A DNA stretch of 64,000 bases from Oscillospiraceae bacterium (GCA_031280825.1 JAITGE010000014.1:1-64000); one strand, 5' to 3'; positions 31,379 to 40,288 are shown, numbered from the stretch's first letter. The notes: generated by a model not told the origin, from the letters alone. Numbers and translations: made by a program.

Positions 31379-32185
31379 ATGTTGATAAAAAACACGCATC
31401 TGACGCGCCTGCTGGCCGCTCTGCTGAGCCTCGTTATGCTCGCCTCCGCCGCAGCCGTATCCGTCGTCCCCGCAGGGGCGGTGGAGCCGCCAAAGGAGCC
31501 TTCTCCCGCCTACGCGCTTCCGGCGGAGAACGAAAGCTATGCCGCGCTGAACCGCATGTGGGATTTGTTTTGGAGCGGCTTCGTGTTCCTTTCCTATATG
31601 TACAGCCCGCGCGAGGGTTATTTTTATACCGAGACGGAGCCGTTCCAGCGCTATTTCGGCTTCAATAAGCTTTATGATGATTTTGCCTTCGTCGCCAACT
31701 GCTATATTGACACCATTCGCTGCAAGTTCACCTATGGCGGCAAGGATTGGCTGGTGCAGCTCTGGAAGGGTGCTTATGGCATCGTACTCTTCACAGGGGG
31801 CGAAATGGGCATCTACAGCAAGCCCACAGGCAGAGCCTTGGAGCATTATGACAGCGTGAAGCGCAACGACTGGATCGGCATGGAAATGGCGATCTACCGC
31901 AAAGACAAGCTTCTGTTTGCGCGTTCGATGGAATCCGCTTGGTGGCTCACGGGCTTCGGCTGGGGCACCTGCCCGAATTTTTTAAGCCGCCCGCGCAAGG
32001 ATTGCGTGATGGAAGCAAAGCTGAACTTCCAAAACGAGGAAATGGCGCGGCTTTATGCCGCGGAGCTTGCTGAAAAAGGCTTTGTGCGCAGCGACAGCAT
32101 CAGCCTGGCTACGCCGGATTCTTATAAGCGAAGCGGAACGCAGGTGCACGTTATGTGGAAGTATATCACAGAAAGCAGCTATTAA
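31379..32185 (+). CDS. Secreted DUF4474 domain protein
   Basis: The 268-residue protein has a signal peptide (LLAALLSLVMLASAAAV, cut near VVPAGAVEP). The exported body includes FAFVANCYIDTIRCKFTYGG, WLVQLWKGAYGIVLFTGGEMG, KLLFARSMESAWWLTGFGWG and an alpha/beta end, matching DUF4474, a clostridial family of unknown function. The GGEMGIY and WWLTGF blocks are family hallmarks. It stands alone between divergent glmU-like and convergent CDP-glycerol transferase genes, with 4-bp stop overlap at the 3' end. Confidence 0.75.
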   Translation: MLIKNTHLTRLLAALLSLVMLASAAAVSVVPAGAVEPPKEPSPAYALPAENESYAALNRMWDLFWSGFVFLSYMYSPREGYFYTETEPFQRYFGFNKLYDDFAFVANCYIDTIRCKFTYGGKDWLVQLWKGAYGIVLFTGGEMGIYSKPTGRALEHYDSVKRNDWIGMEMAIYRKDKLLFARSMESAWWLTGFGWGTCPNFLSRPRKDCVMEAKLNFQNEEMARLYAAELAEKGFVRSDSISLATPDSYKRSGTQVHVMWKYITESSY

Positions 32186-33291
32186 CCGGTTACGGCGCCC
32201 GCGTGCTCCATCGTTAGTAGACCGATTACCCGTTCTGTTGCTTTCCCATCCGGCTCGCCGAGGTGAAAGCGCGCGAAGGACTGCCGCTGCGCCGCCCAAG
32301 TATCCGGCGCGGCAATCGCATCCAGCAAGGCGGGGAAGGTTTCGGCAACCGCGCCCGGCGGCAAATCCCGCAAGGGCATGTAAAAGCCGCGCTTCGCGGC
32401 ATACGCAGCGTAGTCATAAACGTAGCAGAACACGGGGATATCCAGCAGAGCAGCTTCCATGCACAGGGAGCTGTAATCGGAAATCAACCCGTCGCACAGG
32501 CGCAGGATGGCAAGTCCGTCCCGCGCTTGTGTAACATCCAAAACGCAGGGCGGCAATGCGGGCAGCGCGCCTGTCTGTTTGGCGTGCAGGCGCAGCAGCA
32601 GGATCGTGTTGCCGCCGAAGCGATCGGCAAACGCCGCAAAATCGAAATGCGAAAGCAACGCGTCGTTCTCGCCGGGGTCATCCCGAAAGGTGGGCGCGTA
32701 GAGTAGCAGGCGCTTGCCCGCGCAGGCTGGGAATTTCGCATCCCACGCCCTGCGCAGCGCAGCCGAATCCGTTGGCCGCACCAGTGCGTCCACGCGCGGC
32801 GAGCCCAGGGGCAGCACGCATGCCGGCGGCACCCCAAAGGCTTCGGCATAGTAGGGGACGAGCGGCGGGGCGGCGCAAACCACGGCGGTTAGCCTTTGCC
32901 CGCCCCGGCGCACACGCGCCGCCAAGCGCGGCTCCAGCGGCAGGCTCAGCCCAAAACGCTTGAAAGCGCCTTCGCCGTGCCAGAGCTGGATCACCCGCAC
33001 CCCCGGGCGAAAGTGCAAATCGCCCAGGGGCATAAAATTATCGTTTAAAAACACAGCGCCCGCCGTGGCCAAGTGATACGCGTCCGCCGTGAACAAACGC
33101 AGCGGATGGCGCAAGGGGGCATGTACCCGCAAAACCGCAACGCGCCAAGAAGCTTCCAGGGCGTCGCGCACCGCCGCAAGCGAGCCAAGCTCCCTGTGCG
33201 GCGCAAGTAGCGCGACCTTGTTTTTTTGCGGCGGAAGCAAACGGAACAGCCGAAACGCCAGCGCGAAGATACGGTAAAAAAATGTTTTCAT
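32182..33291 (-). CDS. CDP-glycerol glycerophosphotransferase family protein
   Basis: The 369-residue protein resembles TagB/TagF-type enzymes, which add glycerol- or ribitol-phosphate during teichoic-acid-like polymer synthesis at the inner membrane face: VIQLWHGEGAFKRFGL (the WHG motif with catalytic His), LLYAPTFRDDPGEN, and CDGLISDYSSLCMEAALLDIPVFCYVYD (the second conserved motif). It lacks a C-terminal extension. No other teichoic genes are adjacent; tpiA, 3 bp upstream, is probably co-transcribed. Confidence 0.85.
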   Translation of the reverse strand: MKTFFYRIFALAFRLFRLLPPQKNKVALLAPHRELGSLAAVRDALEASWRVAVLRVHAPLRHPLRLFTADAYHLATAGAVFLNDNFMPLGDLHFRPGVRVIQLWHGEGAFKRFGLSLPLEPRLAARVRRGGQRLTAVVCAAPPLVPYYAEAFGVPPACVLPLGSPRVDALVRPTDSAALRRAWDAKFPACAGKRLLLYAPTFRDDPGENDALLSHFDFAAFADRFGGNTILLLRLHAKQTGALPALPPCVLDVTQARDGLAILRLCDGLISDYSSLCMEAALLDIPVFCYVYDYAAYAAKRGFYMPLRDLPPGAVAETFPALLDAIAAPDTWAAQRQSFARFHLGEPDGKATERVIGLLTMEHAGAVTG

Positions 33292-33294
33292 GCG

Positions 33295-34059
33295 CTATTG
33301 CGCGGCGGCGACAATTCTCGCAAAATCCGCAGCCTTGAGCGACGCGCCGCCGATCAGACCGCCGTCCACATCCGGTTGGGCAAGCAGCTCTTCGGCGTTT
33401 GCCGCATTCATGGAACCGCCATACTGAATCGTTACGCCATCGGCGGCGGCTTTGCCGTAAAGCTCGGCAAGCAGCGCGCGGATGCCGCTGTTGACCTCGT
33501 TCGCCTGCGCGACTGTGGCGGTTAAGCCCGTGCCAATTGCCCAAACCGGCTCATACGCAATGACGATGCGCTTCAGCTCCCCGGCAGAAACGCCCGCCAA
33601 GGCAATTTTGGTTTGGATACGCACCGTTTCAAGCGTGATATTCTGCTTGCGCTGCTCCAAATATTCCCCCACGCAAAGGATCACTGTCAGCCCGGCGTCC
33701 AAGGCGGCACGGGTGCGCTGCGCAACCGTTTCGTTCGTGTCACCAAACAGGGTACGGCGCTCGCTGTGGCCGACGATTACGTATTCTACGCCGATTTCCC
33801 GCAGCATGCCGGCGGCAACCTCGCCGGTATAGGCACCGTCGGTCGCCCAGTGGCAGTTCTGCGCGCCGATTTTAATGTTACTGCCCGCAGCGGCTTCAAG
33901 CGCGGCGGCAAGATCCACAAAGGGGACGCAGAACACAACGGTGCAGGCGGCGTCCGCAACCAGCGGGCGAACCTCGGCAATCAGCGCGGCGGCGGCGGCG
34001 GGGGTTAGGTTCATCTTCCAGTTGCCGGCGATCACCGCCGGGCGAAGGTCTTTCTGCAT
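33295..34059 (-). CDS. tpiA: Triose-phosphate isomerase
   Basis: A complete 254-residue TIM barrel of glycolysis. Conserved segments are AGNWKMNL (catalytic Lys), VIVGHSERR (catalytic His), VIAYEPVWAIGTG (catalytic Glu with the flexible loop) and IQYGGSMNAANA plus DGGLIGGASLKA (phosphate binding). AAAGGAAT precedes the ATG. It is isolated from the usual gap-pgk cluster. Confidence 0.97.
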   Translation of the reverse strand: MQKDLRPAVIAGNWKMNLTPAAAAALIAEVRPLVADAACTVVFCVPFVDLAAALEAAAGSNIKIGAQNCHWATDGAYTGEVAAGMLREIGVEYVIVGHSERRTLFGDTNETVAQRTRAALDAGLTVILCVGEYLEQRKQNITLETVRIQTKIALAGVSAGELKRIVIAYEPVWAIGTGLTATVAQANEVNSGIRALLAELYGKAAADGVTIQYGGSMNAANAEELLAQPDVDGGLIGGASLKAADFARIVAAAQ

Positions 34060-34103
34060 GGGTATAGATTCCTTTCGGTGTTTTATAGGTGTGCCCTGCC
34101 GTA

Positions 34104-34874
34104 TTACGCGTCATCCAGCAGCCAAGCGTGCTCCGGCTGGAAATTCCGCTCCCGCCAGGGGTAGCCCTCAAAATGACGGATCATCCAGACATACATCATC
34201 GGGTAGCCCGGCGCGTTCACCTGCGGATGGTACTTCCCGCCCGGCACCGCGGCAAAGGAGCGGTCGCGGATTTGATACGCCGCGTCGTCCAAAAAACACG
34301 CGCCAAAACCGTTTGGGTGCCCGAAGCGGTAATAATAAACCTCCGGGTGTGGATGCATGTGCGGGGGATAGCTGCTCCAACCGCCTTGCGGGATCAGGAT
34401 TTCACCGCAAACCATGTTGGAATAGGGTGCGTTGTCGGCATCAAAAAACGTGCTGACGGTGCGCTGCGCCTTGCCTTCAAATTGCCCCTTGCCGAAGGTC
34501 TCGCGCCGCGTGCTTTCCGGGGTATACAGCACAGGAGCAAACGTGCCGTCGTTCACTGTTTTTTGCAGCAGAATTTCGCTCTGCGCCAGCGCTTCAATGC
34601 GCACGGAGGTTCCCTTGCACACGTGCAGGCAATAGGCGGGGTCGTCGATCACGCTCGCGCGGCAAAGCGTCTGCCCGTTGACGCGCACATGCCCTTCCAG
34701 CAGCAAAAACGCGCTTTCCTGCAGAGCGTCGCAAAAGCTGCGCTCCTCGCCCGGCAAAAATCGGTAGACGGTGATATCCATGCGCATGTTGGGGTAAAGA
34801 TCCGCCGCGCGGGTCAAGACCATCTCGCCGCCCGCGTCATAGGCAGGGTATCCGAATTCCTCGTTGCTTTGCAT
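34104..34874 (-). CDS. iolB: 5-deoxy-glucuronate isomerase-like protein (IolB family)
   Basis: The 256-residue bicupin matches IolB: GEERSFCDALQESAFLLLEG in the first cupin, and GGWSSYPPHMHPHPEVYYYRF in the second, whose two His and Glu would bind metal. FGACFLDDAAYQIRD and YHPQVNAPGYPMMYVWMI follow. IolB isomerises 5-deoxy-glucuronate in myo-inositol breakdown. No other iol genes are present, so the substrate may be a related uronate. It sits 3 bp downstream of the EF-G-like gene. Confidence 0.8.
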   Translation of the reverse strand: MQSNEEFGYPAYDAGGEMVLTRAADLYPNMRMDITVYRFLPGEERSFCDALQESAFLLLEGHVRVNGQTLCRASVIDDPAYCLHVCKGTSVRIEALAQSEILLQKTVNDGTFAPVLYTPESTRRETFGKGQFEGKAQRTVSTFFDADNAPYSNMVCGEILIPQGGWSSYPPHMHPHPEVYYYRFGHPNGFGACFLDDAAYQIRDRSFAAVPGGKYHPQVNAPGYPMMYVWMIRHFEGYPWRERNFQPEHAWLLDDA

Positions 34875-34877
34875 ATA

Positions 34878-36926
34878 TTATTCCTCTTCCGCCTGATGAC
34901 GCTTGGCGGCTTCCTCGATCACCTTTGCCGCCACGCCCGCGGGCGCGTCCTCATAGCGGGCAAACGCGACGGAAAAATAGCCGCGCCCGGCGGTGACGCT
35001 GCGCAGCGCCGTTGCAAAATCACCCATTTCCGCCATCGGCACCTCGGCAACCAGCTCCTGCATTTTCGGCTCATCCGCCGCGCCCATCCCCAGCACACGC
35101 CCGCGCCGCTTGGTGATGTCACCCATGATGTCGCCCAGATTGTCGTCCGGCATATACACCTTGAGCGTGCCTATCGGTTCGAGAATCGTTGGCGCGGCGT
35201 TGGGCATCGCTGCCTTGAAGCACAGATGCGCCGCCGTTTTGAACGCCATTTCACTTGAATCCACCGGGTGGTATGAGCCGAAGTAAAGCGTCGCTTTCAG
35301 CCCGACCATCGGGTAACCCGCCAAAAATCCGCGAACAATACACTCACGCAAGCCTTTTTCGACCGCCGGGAAGTATTGGCGTGGCACAGAGCCGCCCACG
35401 ACCTCTTCGGCAAAGATAAAATCCTCCTCGCACGGTTCAAAGCGAATATGCACATCGCCGAATTGCCCATGCCCGCCGGATTGCTTTTTGTGCCGCCCTT
35501 GGGCCTCCACCTTTTTGCGGATCGTTTCGCGGTAAGCCACGCGCGGCACCGCCAAATCAACCTCAACGCCGAATTTTGCGCGGAGCTTAGAAACGATCAC
35601 GTCCAGATGCTGCTCCCCCAAGCCGCTGAGCACCTGCTCGTGCGTTTCGGTATGGATGGCAAAGACACAGGTGGGATCCTCCTCCTGCAAACGCGTCATG
35701 CCGCCGGTCACCTTTTCTTCCTCGCCCTTTTTGCGCACGTTGACCGCCATGGAAAGGCAGGGCGCGGGGAACGTTACTCCCGCCAAGGCGACGGGATTCT
35801 TTTGCCCGCAGAGCGTGTCGCCCGTATGGAACCCCGCCAGCTTCGTCACCACGCCGATATCGCCGGCGGGGATGGCGGTCGCGTCCTCCTGCTTGCCGCC
35901 GCGCATCGTGACGATTTTACCCATGCGCTCGCTTTCCCCCGTGCGCGCGTTGAACGCGGGGATATCCGAGGTGATTTTGCCGGAAACGACTTTAAAAAAG
36001 CTCATTTTGCCCACAAAGGGGTCGGCGATGGTTTTGAAGCAAATCGCCGCCGTCGCGCCCGTTTCGCTGCACGGGATTTCGCCCTCGCCCGCTTTTTCGG
36101 CGGCGCTGGGCGTAGCGGCGGCAAGCCCGTTCAGGAGCAAATCCACTGCTTCGGCCGCAGCTGCGCCGCAGGCATAAACGGGATACACGCCGCCGGCCGC
36201 CACACCCTCCGCCAAGCCCCGCGCCAGCTCTTCGGCGGTCAGCTCCTCTTCCATGAGGAACTTTTCGGTCAGCTCATCGTCGCCGGAGGCGGCGGATTCC
36301 CTGAAAGCCTCCCGTAGCCCGTCAATTTTATCGTCCGCCGGCATGGCGATTTCAACCGCCTTGCCCTTTTCATATTTGTAAGCCTTGCCGCTCACAAAAT
36401 CCACGTAGCCCTCCGCCTTTTCGCCCTTTTGAATCGGCACGACCACGGGGCAGATTTTGCTGCCGTGCTCTTCGCGCAGGGCGGCGAAGGTTTTATAAAA
36501 ATCATGATTTTCAGCATCGCACTTGGTCGCCGCGAAAGCGACGGCGCAGCCGCGCGCGGCTGCTGCCTTGAATGCCTTTTCCGCGCCTACGCTGTAGCCG
36601 TGCCCCGCTGAAAGGGCAATCAATACCGTTTCGGCGGCACGGATCCCCTCCGCCATTTCCCCCGCGAAATCGAACATGCCGGGGGTATCAAGCAGGTTCA
36701 GCTTGCAGCCGTTCCATTCCAGCGCAGCCAGCGCTGTTGAAACGGAATGCAGCCGCTTCTTCTCCTCCGCGTCATAATCCATGGTGGTGTTGCCATCCGC
36801 AACACGGCCGAGGCGATCGGTCGCCTTGGCCAGATAAAGCATCGCTTCGGCAAGCGACGTTTTCCCGTGACCGCCATGACCGGCAAGGGCGATATTGCGG
36901 ATGCTCGTTGCAGGATACGCTTTCAA
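34878..36926 (-). CDS. EF-G-like translational GTPase paralogue
   Basis: The 682-residue protein has all EF-G domains: GTPase (AGHGGHGKTSLAEAMLY as P-loop, LLDTPGMFDFAGEMAEGI as switch II, TKCD in place of NKxD), a domain II, and C-terminal domains with GYPMVGLKATLYFGSYHPVDSSEMAF and RRGRVLGMG. In canonical EF-G switch II reads DTPGHVDF; here the catalytic His is Met. The non-canonical subfamily in Firmicutes has no settled function, possibly in ribosome recycling or stress. The start is TTG after AAAGGGGAA. Confidence 0.86.
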   Translation of the reverse strand: MKAYPATSIRNIALAGHGGHGKTSLAEAMLYLAKATDRLGRVADGNTTMDYDAEEKKRLHSVSTALAALEWNGCKLNLLDTPGMFDFAGEMAEGIRAAETVLIALSAGHGYSVGAEKAFKAAAARGCAVAFAATKCDAENHDFYKTFAALREEHGSKICPVVVPIQKGEKAEGYVDFVSGKAYKYEKGKAVEIAMPADDKIDGLREAFRESAASGDDELTEKFLMEEELTAEELARGLAEGVAAGGVYPVYACGAAAAEAVDLLLNGLAAATPSAAEKAGEGEIPCSETGATAAICFKTIADPFVGKMSFFKVVSGKITSDIPAFNARTGESERMGKIVTMRGGKQEDATAIPAGDIGVVTKLAGFHTGDTLCGQKNPVALAGVTFPAPCLSMAVNVRKKGEEEKVTGGMTRLQEEDPTCVFAIHTETHEQVLSGLGEQHLDVIVSKLRAKFGVEVDLAVPRVAYRETIRKKVEAQGRHKKQSGGHGQFGDVHIRFEPCEEDFIFAEEVVGGSVPRQYFPAVEKGLRECIVRGFLAGYPMVGLKATLYFGSYHPVDSSEMAFKTAAHLCFKAAMPNAAPTILEPIGTLKVYMPDDNLGDIMGDITKRRGRVLGMGAADEPKMQELVAEVPMAEMGDFATALRSVTAGRGYFSVAFARYEDAPAGVAAKVIEEAAKRHQAEEE

Positions 36927-36973
36927 GATGCATTTCCCCTTTATTCAAATTTGCCAGCTTACGAACCTATTCT

Positions 36974-37002
36974 ATTCTAGCACACTCCCACACCAATTTC
37001 AA
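36974..37002 (-). promoter_or_regulatory. Promoter of the EF-G-like gene
   Basis: On the minus strand: TTGAAA, 17-bp spacer, TAGAAT, 48 bp before the TTG start. Confidence 0.6.
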
Positions 37003-37104
37003 CAATAATATTTTATGTTTTTTCGTTTCTTGCACAGGAATACCAAAACCCGCACAAAGAAAACGCCGTGCTGCAACGCGCACGGCAAAGGCTGACCACA
37101 GAAA

Positions 37105-37132
37105 GCCGGTTTTTCGCCAAAGCAGAACCGGC
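37105..37132 (-). terminator. Hairpin after the 37.1-39.7 kb gene pair
   Basis: GCCGGTT (37105-37111) and AACCGGC (37126-37132) form a 7-bp stem directly after the stop codon on the minus strand, followed by TTTCT. Weak to moderate terminator. Confidence 0.5.
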
Positions 37133-37133
37133 G

Positions 37134-38081
37134 TTATGCGCTTTCTTGCGCGCGCTGCGTAAAAAGCCGCACGCCGCGCACCAGGTGCGCATGCTCCTCC
37201 TGTGTGATGGAAAAATTGCGGTTGCCGAAGTTTTTGCGCAGCATTTGCCATGTGACCAAATCCTGCGCTTGGGCAGTATCCTTCGCGCCGACCGTTTCGA
37301 TCACCACCCGTTCGGCGGCGTTCCACATGCTAAGCAAAAACGGCAAATCCAAACGCCCCAGCAGCGCGCGCGCTGTGCGCTGGGCAAAGCGCAGCTCTGA
37401 GAACTGCAGCAAAAGCGCGGGCGGCGCCGCGGTGAAATCCGCTGCCGCGCCGCGCGCCGCCACCGACATGGGCGCTTTGCCCTCGCCGGCAATTGCGACG
37501 CATATGTGGCAATCCAGCGCCATCGGATTGCCCGTGCCCGCCGCAAAACGTAAAAAGCGATGATGTTGCGCCGGCAAAGCGTTGCGCAACAAGCCACGCA
37601 GCAGCGACTCGCCGTGCGGCTGCGCTTTGGCACCACCGGGGACACGGCACGAAAAACGGCAACCCGAATCCAGGCAGGTCAGCAGCGCCGCACTGCGCAG
37701 CGCTTTTTGAAAGCGTTCATCTGCCTGCATCAAGAACGCAGGGGATGTGTTTTCGTCCGATGCTTGCAGCAGCTGCTCCAGCGAAAGCTCCGCGCCCTGC
37801 TTTTCGGCGGCGGAAAGATCGGCGCAGCGCAGCGTGCTCTGCCACGGACCCGCCGCGCGGTGCCGCGTGTGCAGAGCGATGTAGGCGCTCACGCCCAGCG
37901 GGAACCACACGAAGCCCCAAGCGGGCATCGCTTCGGCGATGTGGCAGGCGCTTTGCAGTGCTTGCAGGCGCTCGCGGAGATAGCCCTCCTGTGCCGCTTC
38001 GCCGCCCAAAACGCGCAGCGCTTCCGCGGAGGGCGTATCGCCGCTAAAAGTGACAGGATCGGAAAATTGCACAGTCACCAA
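37134..38081 (-). CDS. Unrecognised 315-residue protein, paired with the envelope protein upstream
   Basis: No family is recognised. The product is mostly soluble, with a slightly hydrophobic stretch, WGFVWFPLGVSAYIAL, near residue 55 and a helical C-terminal part (SMWNAAERVVIETVG). Two cysteines fall close together in CLDSGCRFSC, a possible metal site. There is no signal peptide. It begins 12 bp after the upstream gene with GGGGAGGTTTTTT as ribosome site, start TTG 38081 or GTG 38078. The coding assignment rests on length, the ribosome site and coupling. Confidence 0.6.
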   Translation of the reverse strand: MVTVQFSDPVTFSGDTPSAEALRVLGGEAAQEGYLRERLQALQSACHIAEAMPAWGFVWFPLGVSAYIALHTRHRAAGPWQSTLRCADLSAAEKQGAELSLEQLLQASDENTSPAFLMQADERFQKALRSAALLTCLDSGCRFSCRVPGGAKAQPHGESLLRGLLRNALPAQHHRFLRFAAGTGNPMALDCHICVAIAGEGKAPMSVAARGAAADFTAAPPALLLQFSELRFAQRTARALLGRLDLPFLLSMWNAAERVVIETVGAKDTAQAQDLVTWQMLRKNFGNRNFSITQEEHAHLVRGVRLFTQRAQESA

Positions 38082-38093
38082 AAAACCTCCCCG

Positions 38094-39650
38094 CTAAATC
38101 GCTCCGATGGTTAAGCGCCCCTTTTCAGCGACCGTAAAATCGCCGTCCGGCGTTTTTTCTGTGATAGCCGGCGTGATGTGCAATATCTTTCTGTTGCGCA
38201 CCTCGTCAACGCGCAAGGGCAGACCCTGCGCATCCTCCAGCCGGAAGACGCGCTCCAGGCAAACATTGCTCAGCACGGAACGCACGACAAAGCTCGGCGG
38301 CGAAAAATAATCCGCGTGGAGATACACGCGCCCGCTGCTTGACACCGAAAAAACCTGCCCGCGCGGATTTAGCGCAAACACGGGCGCGGCTTTGCCTTGC
38401 GCTCCCTCCGCAAGCAATTGCTCGCGGTTGCGCAGCCCCACCGTCTGCAAACGCAGACCCGGCGGCGGCGCGGCAGCTTTGCCCGTAAAATAAGCGTTCA
38501 TGGCGGCGATCTCCGTTTGCCCATCCGGCGGCGCCGGTTCTTCCGCAGGCGGATTTTCGGCGTGAATCGTTTCTACCCACGCACCGCTTTCTTCAGGCGT
38601 TACCAGTGTGACGCCCGCCAACGCGGCGGATGCGACAGCGGCGCTGCTCCCGGAAAACGGCGCCGCATCCGGCAAAACGGCGGCTGTGCGGCTATGCAAA
38701 TCCCCTGCCGTCGCCTTGACGGTCGCGTACTGCGGCTGCTGCACCGCCGGGGCTGCTTCTTTGGCGGGGAGCCACGCGGCAGGCGTGACGGTCGTTTCTT
38801 TTTGCGCCGCGCCCCGCGCTTGCAGGAGCGCCTTACCCACCGAAACGCGCACCGCCTTGCCGCGTTCGGGGATGCGTAAATTTCGCACAGCGAACCGTAT
38901 GCGTTCTTTCAGCATCCGCGCGGCAGGGCGTAACTTTGCGAGATACGGCTCGCTTTTTTTGCGCAGCGGCGTCAGCAAAACCGCCAATTGCCTGCGGAAG
39001 GTCGCCGCGAAAAACACGGCCGTCAGCAGCACCAGCAGCAGCGCCAAAAACACCAGCGGCAGCGCCTTGCTTTCCGGCGTTTCGGCTGCACCCTGCGGCT
39101 CGGTTTGAGGCGTCGGCACAGGTGCGTCGGGAACCAATTGTGCGCCCAAGCGCAGCTCTGCTCCCGCCTCGGCGGCAGCGCCGATCAGAACCGCCGCGCC
39201 GGGGAAGCGCAAGGGCAATTGCAGAACGGCAAGCGGCGTCCCGTTTGGCAGCGCGGCAAAGGAAAGCATCGTTGTGCCGCCCTGGTTTTCCGCAGAGCAA
39301 TCCAGCCGCAGGGAAGTGTAATCCGCCAGCTCCGTTAGCCGCGCCAGCGGCGCCGCAGCGACAAAAACGTCTTCGCCGGTGGTTATAATGGCGCGCACCC
39401 AGGCTTCGCCGTTCAGTTGCACGCGTCCCAGCGAAAGGGTATAGGTCTGCTCTTCCAGCCAAAGGAGCTTCACGCGGTCTCCTGCTTCCAGCGCGCGGTA
39501 ATAAACCTCCTTTGGAAGCGTCGCCTGAAAGCGAACGCCGTCCGCAGCGGCGACAGGCGAGGCAAACGCACGCACGGCAAACAGAGCCGGGAGCAGTGCC
39601 GCGCAAAGCGACAGCGCCCATAGCCGCACCGCTTGTTTCTGAATACACAT
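38094..39650 (-). CDS. Unrecognised 518-residue signal-peptide and single-pass membrane protein
   Basis: The protein starts with a signal peptide (LWALSLCAALLPALFAV, cut near AFAS), then about 165 residues of predicted extracellular beta structure (VRFQATLPKEVYYRALEAG, LKLLWLEEQTYTLSL-like). A membrane helix lies at about 198-220 (PLVFLALLLVLLTAVFFAA) and is followed by a basic juxtamembrane region and a long cytoplasmic part. The cytoplasmic end (from about 400) has FALNPRGQVFSVSSSGRVYL and FVVRSVLSNVCLERVFRLED, perhaps another beta domain. This layout suggests transmembrane sensing or scaffolding, but no family is assigned. It is the first gene of a two-gene operon. Confidence 0.6.
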   Translation of the reverse strand: MCIQKQAVRLWALSLCAALLPALFAVRAFASPVAAADGVRFQATLPKEVYYRALEAGDRVKLLWLEEQTYTLSLGRVQLNGEAWVRAIITTGEDVFVAAAPLARLTELADYTSLRLDCSAENQGGTTMLSFAALPNGTPLAVLQLPLRFPGAAVLIGAAAEAGAELRLGAQLVPDAPVPTPQTEPQGAAETPESKALPLVFLALLLVLLTAVFFAATFRRQLAVLLTPLRKKSEPYLAKLRPAARMLKERIRFAVRNLRIPERGKAVRVSVGKALLQARGAAQKETTVTPAAWLPAKEAAPAVQQPQYATVKATAGDLHSRTAAVLPDAAPFSGSSAAVASAALAGVTLVTPEESGAWVETIHAENPPAEEPAPPDGQTEIAAMNAYFTGKAAAPPPGLRLQTVGLRNREQLLAEGAQGKAAPVFALNPRGQVFSVSSSGRVYLHADYFSPPSFVVRSVLSNVCLERVFRLEDAQGLPLRVDEVRNRKILHITPAITEKTPDGDFTVAEKGRLTIGAI

Positions 39651-39683
39651 GGCAGTCCCCTCTCGAGCGCAGAAAGCATCCGC

Positions 39684-39715
39684 GTGTTCGGTTTCGCGTA
39701 CGGCTTCCCGAACAC
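39684..39715. repeat. Inverted repeat in the 5' leader of the envelope gene
   Basis: GTGTTCGG (39684-39691) and CCGAACAC (39708-39715) form an 8-bp stem between the promoter and the gene starting at 39650. The same arm sequences occur after tRNA-Ser (801-838). Confidence 0.4.
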
Positions 39716-39750
39716 TGCTCTAAAACAGCGCGCAAAACATTCAATATGTT

Positions 39751-39778
39751 ATTTTACCATAAAATGGGATATTGTCAA
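39751..39778 (-). promoter_or_regulatory. Promoter of the envelope gene pair
   Basis: On the minus strand: TTGACA, 16-bp spacer, TAAAAT; about 100-nt leader to the start at 39650. The 39651-39955 gap holds this promoter, the inverted repeat and the padR promoter only. Confidence 0.55.
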
Positions 39779-39865
39779 GAGACAAATGCGCAAAGATGAA
39801 GATTGGGCGAAGATTACGGGGAATTCAAGCGCGAAAGTGCGGCAAAAATTTATCCCGCGAACCAC

Positions 39866-39894
39866 TTGACAGCGCATCTGCTTTGTGATACAAT
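39866..39894 (+). promoter_or_regulatory. Promoter of the padR drug-exporter operon
   Basis: TTGACA (39866-39871), 17-bp spacer, TACAAT (39889-39894). An ATACGGATTACAAG stretch downstream could hold the PadR operator but no clean palindrome was seen. Confidence 0.7.
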
Positions 39895-39955
39895 ATAGCG
39901 GTACTAAGTTATACGGATTACAAGCGACACAGAATAGCGAAGGGAGGAAGCTTAT

Positions 39956-40288
39956 CTGGATAATTTTACCGAAATGCGCAAGGGCGTGCTGGAGGGCTGC
40001 GTTCTTGAAATCATCGGTCGCGGCGAAACCTATGGCTACGAAATCACGCGCAGGCTGAACGCGATCGGGTTTGCGGATGTTGTGGACGGTACGGTTTACA
40101 CGATACTCATACGGCTTGAAAAGAACAGGCTCGTGAACACCGAAAGGCGCCCGTCGGATTTGGGTCCGCCGCGCAAGCTCTTCACGCTCAGCGAAGACGG
40201 CAGAGCGGAGCTGCGGCGCTTTTGGGAGCGTTGGGATTTTCTTGCCGCGACACTCCATCAATTCAGAGAGGAAAATAGAAATGTCTAA
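39956..40288 (+). CDS. PadR family transcriptional regulator
   Basis: The roughly 110-residue winged-helix protein reads MRKGVLEGCVLEIIGRGETYGYEI, VVDGTVYTILIRLEKNRLV and PRKLFTLSEDGRAEL, the PadR-s1 pattern. Relatives begin MDNxTEMxKGVLEGC, which here is only obtained by starting at CTG 39956 (L/M-DNFTEM), 7 bp after GGGAGGA. ATG 39974 lacks a ribosome site. Such repressors usually bind their own promoter and release on drug binding. It heads a four-gene operon with a DUF1048 protein and an ABC exporter. Confidence 0.85.
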   Translation: MDNFTEMRKGVLEGCVLEIIGRGETYGYEITRRLNAIGFADVVDGTVYTILIRLEKNRLVNTERRPSDLGPPRKLFTLSEDGRAELRRFWERWDFLAATLHQFREENRNV

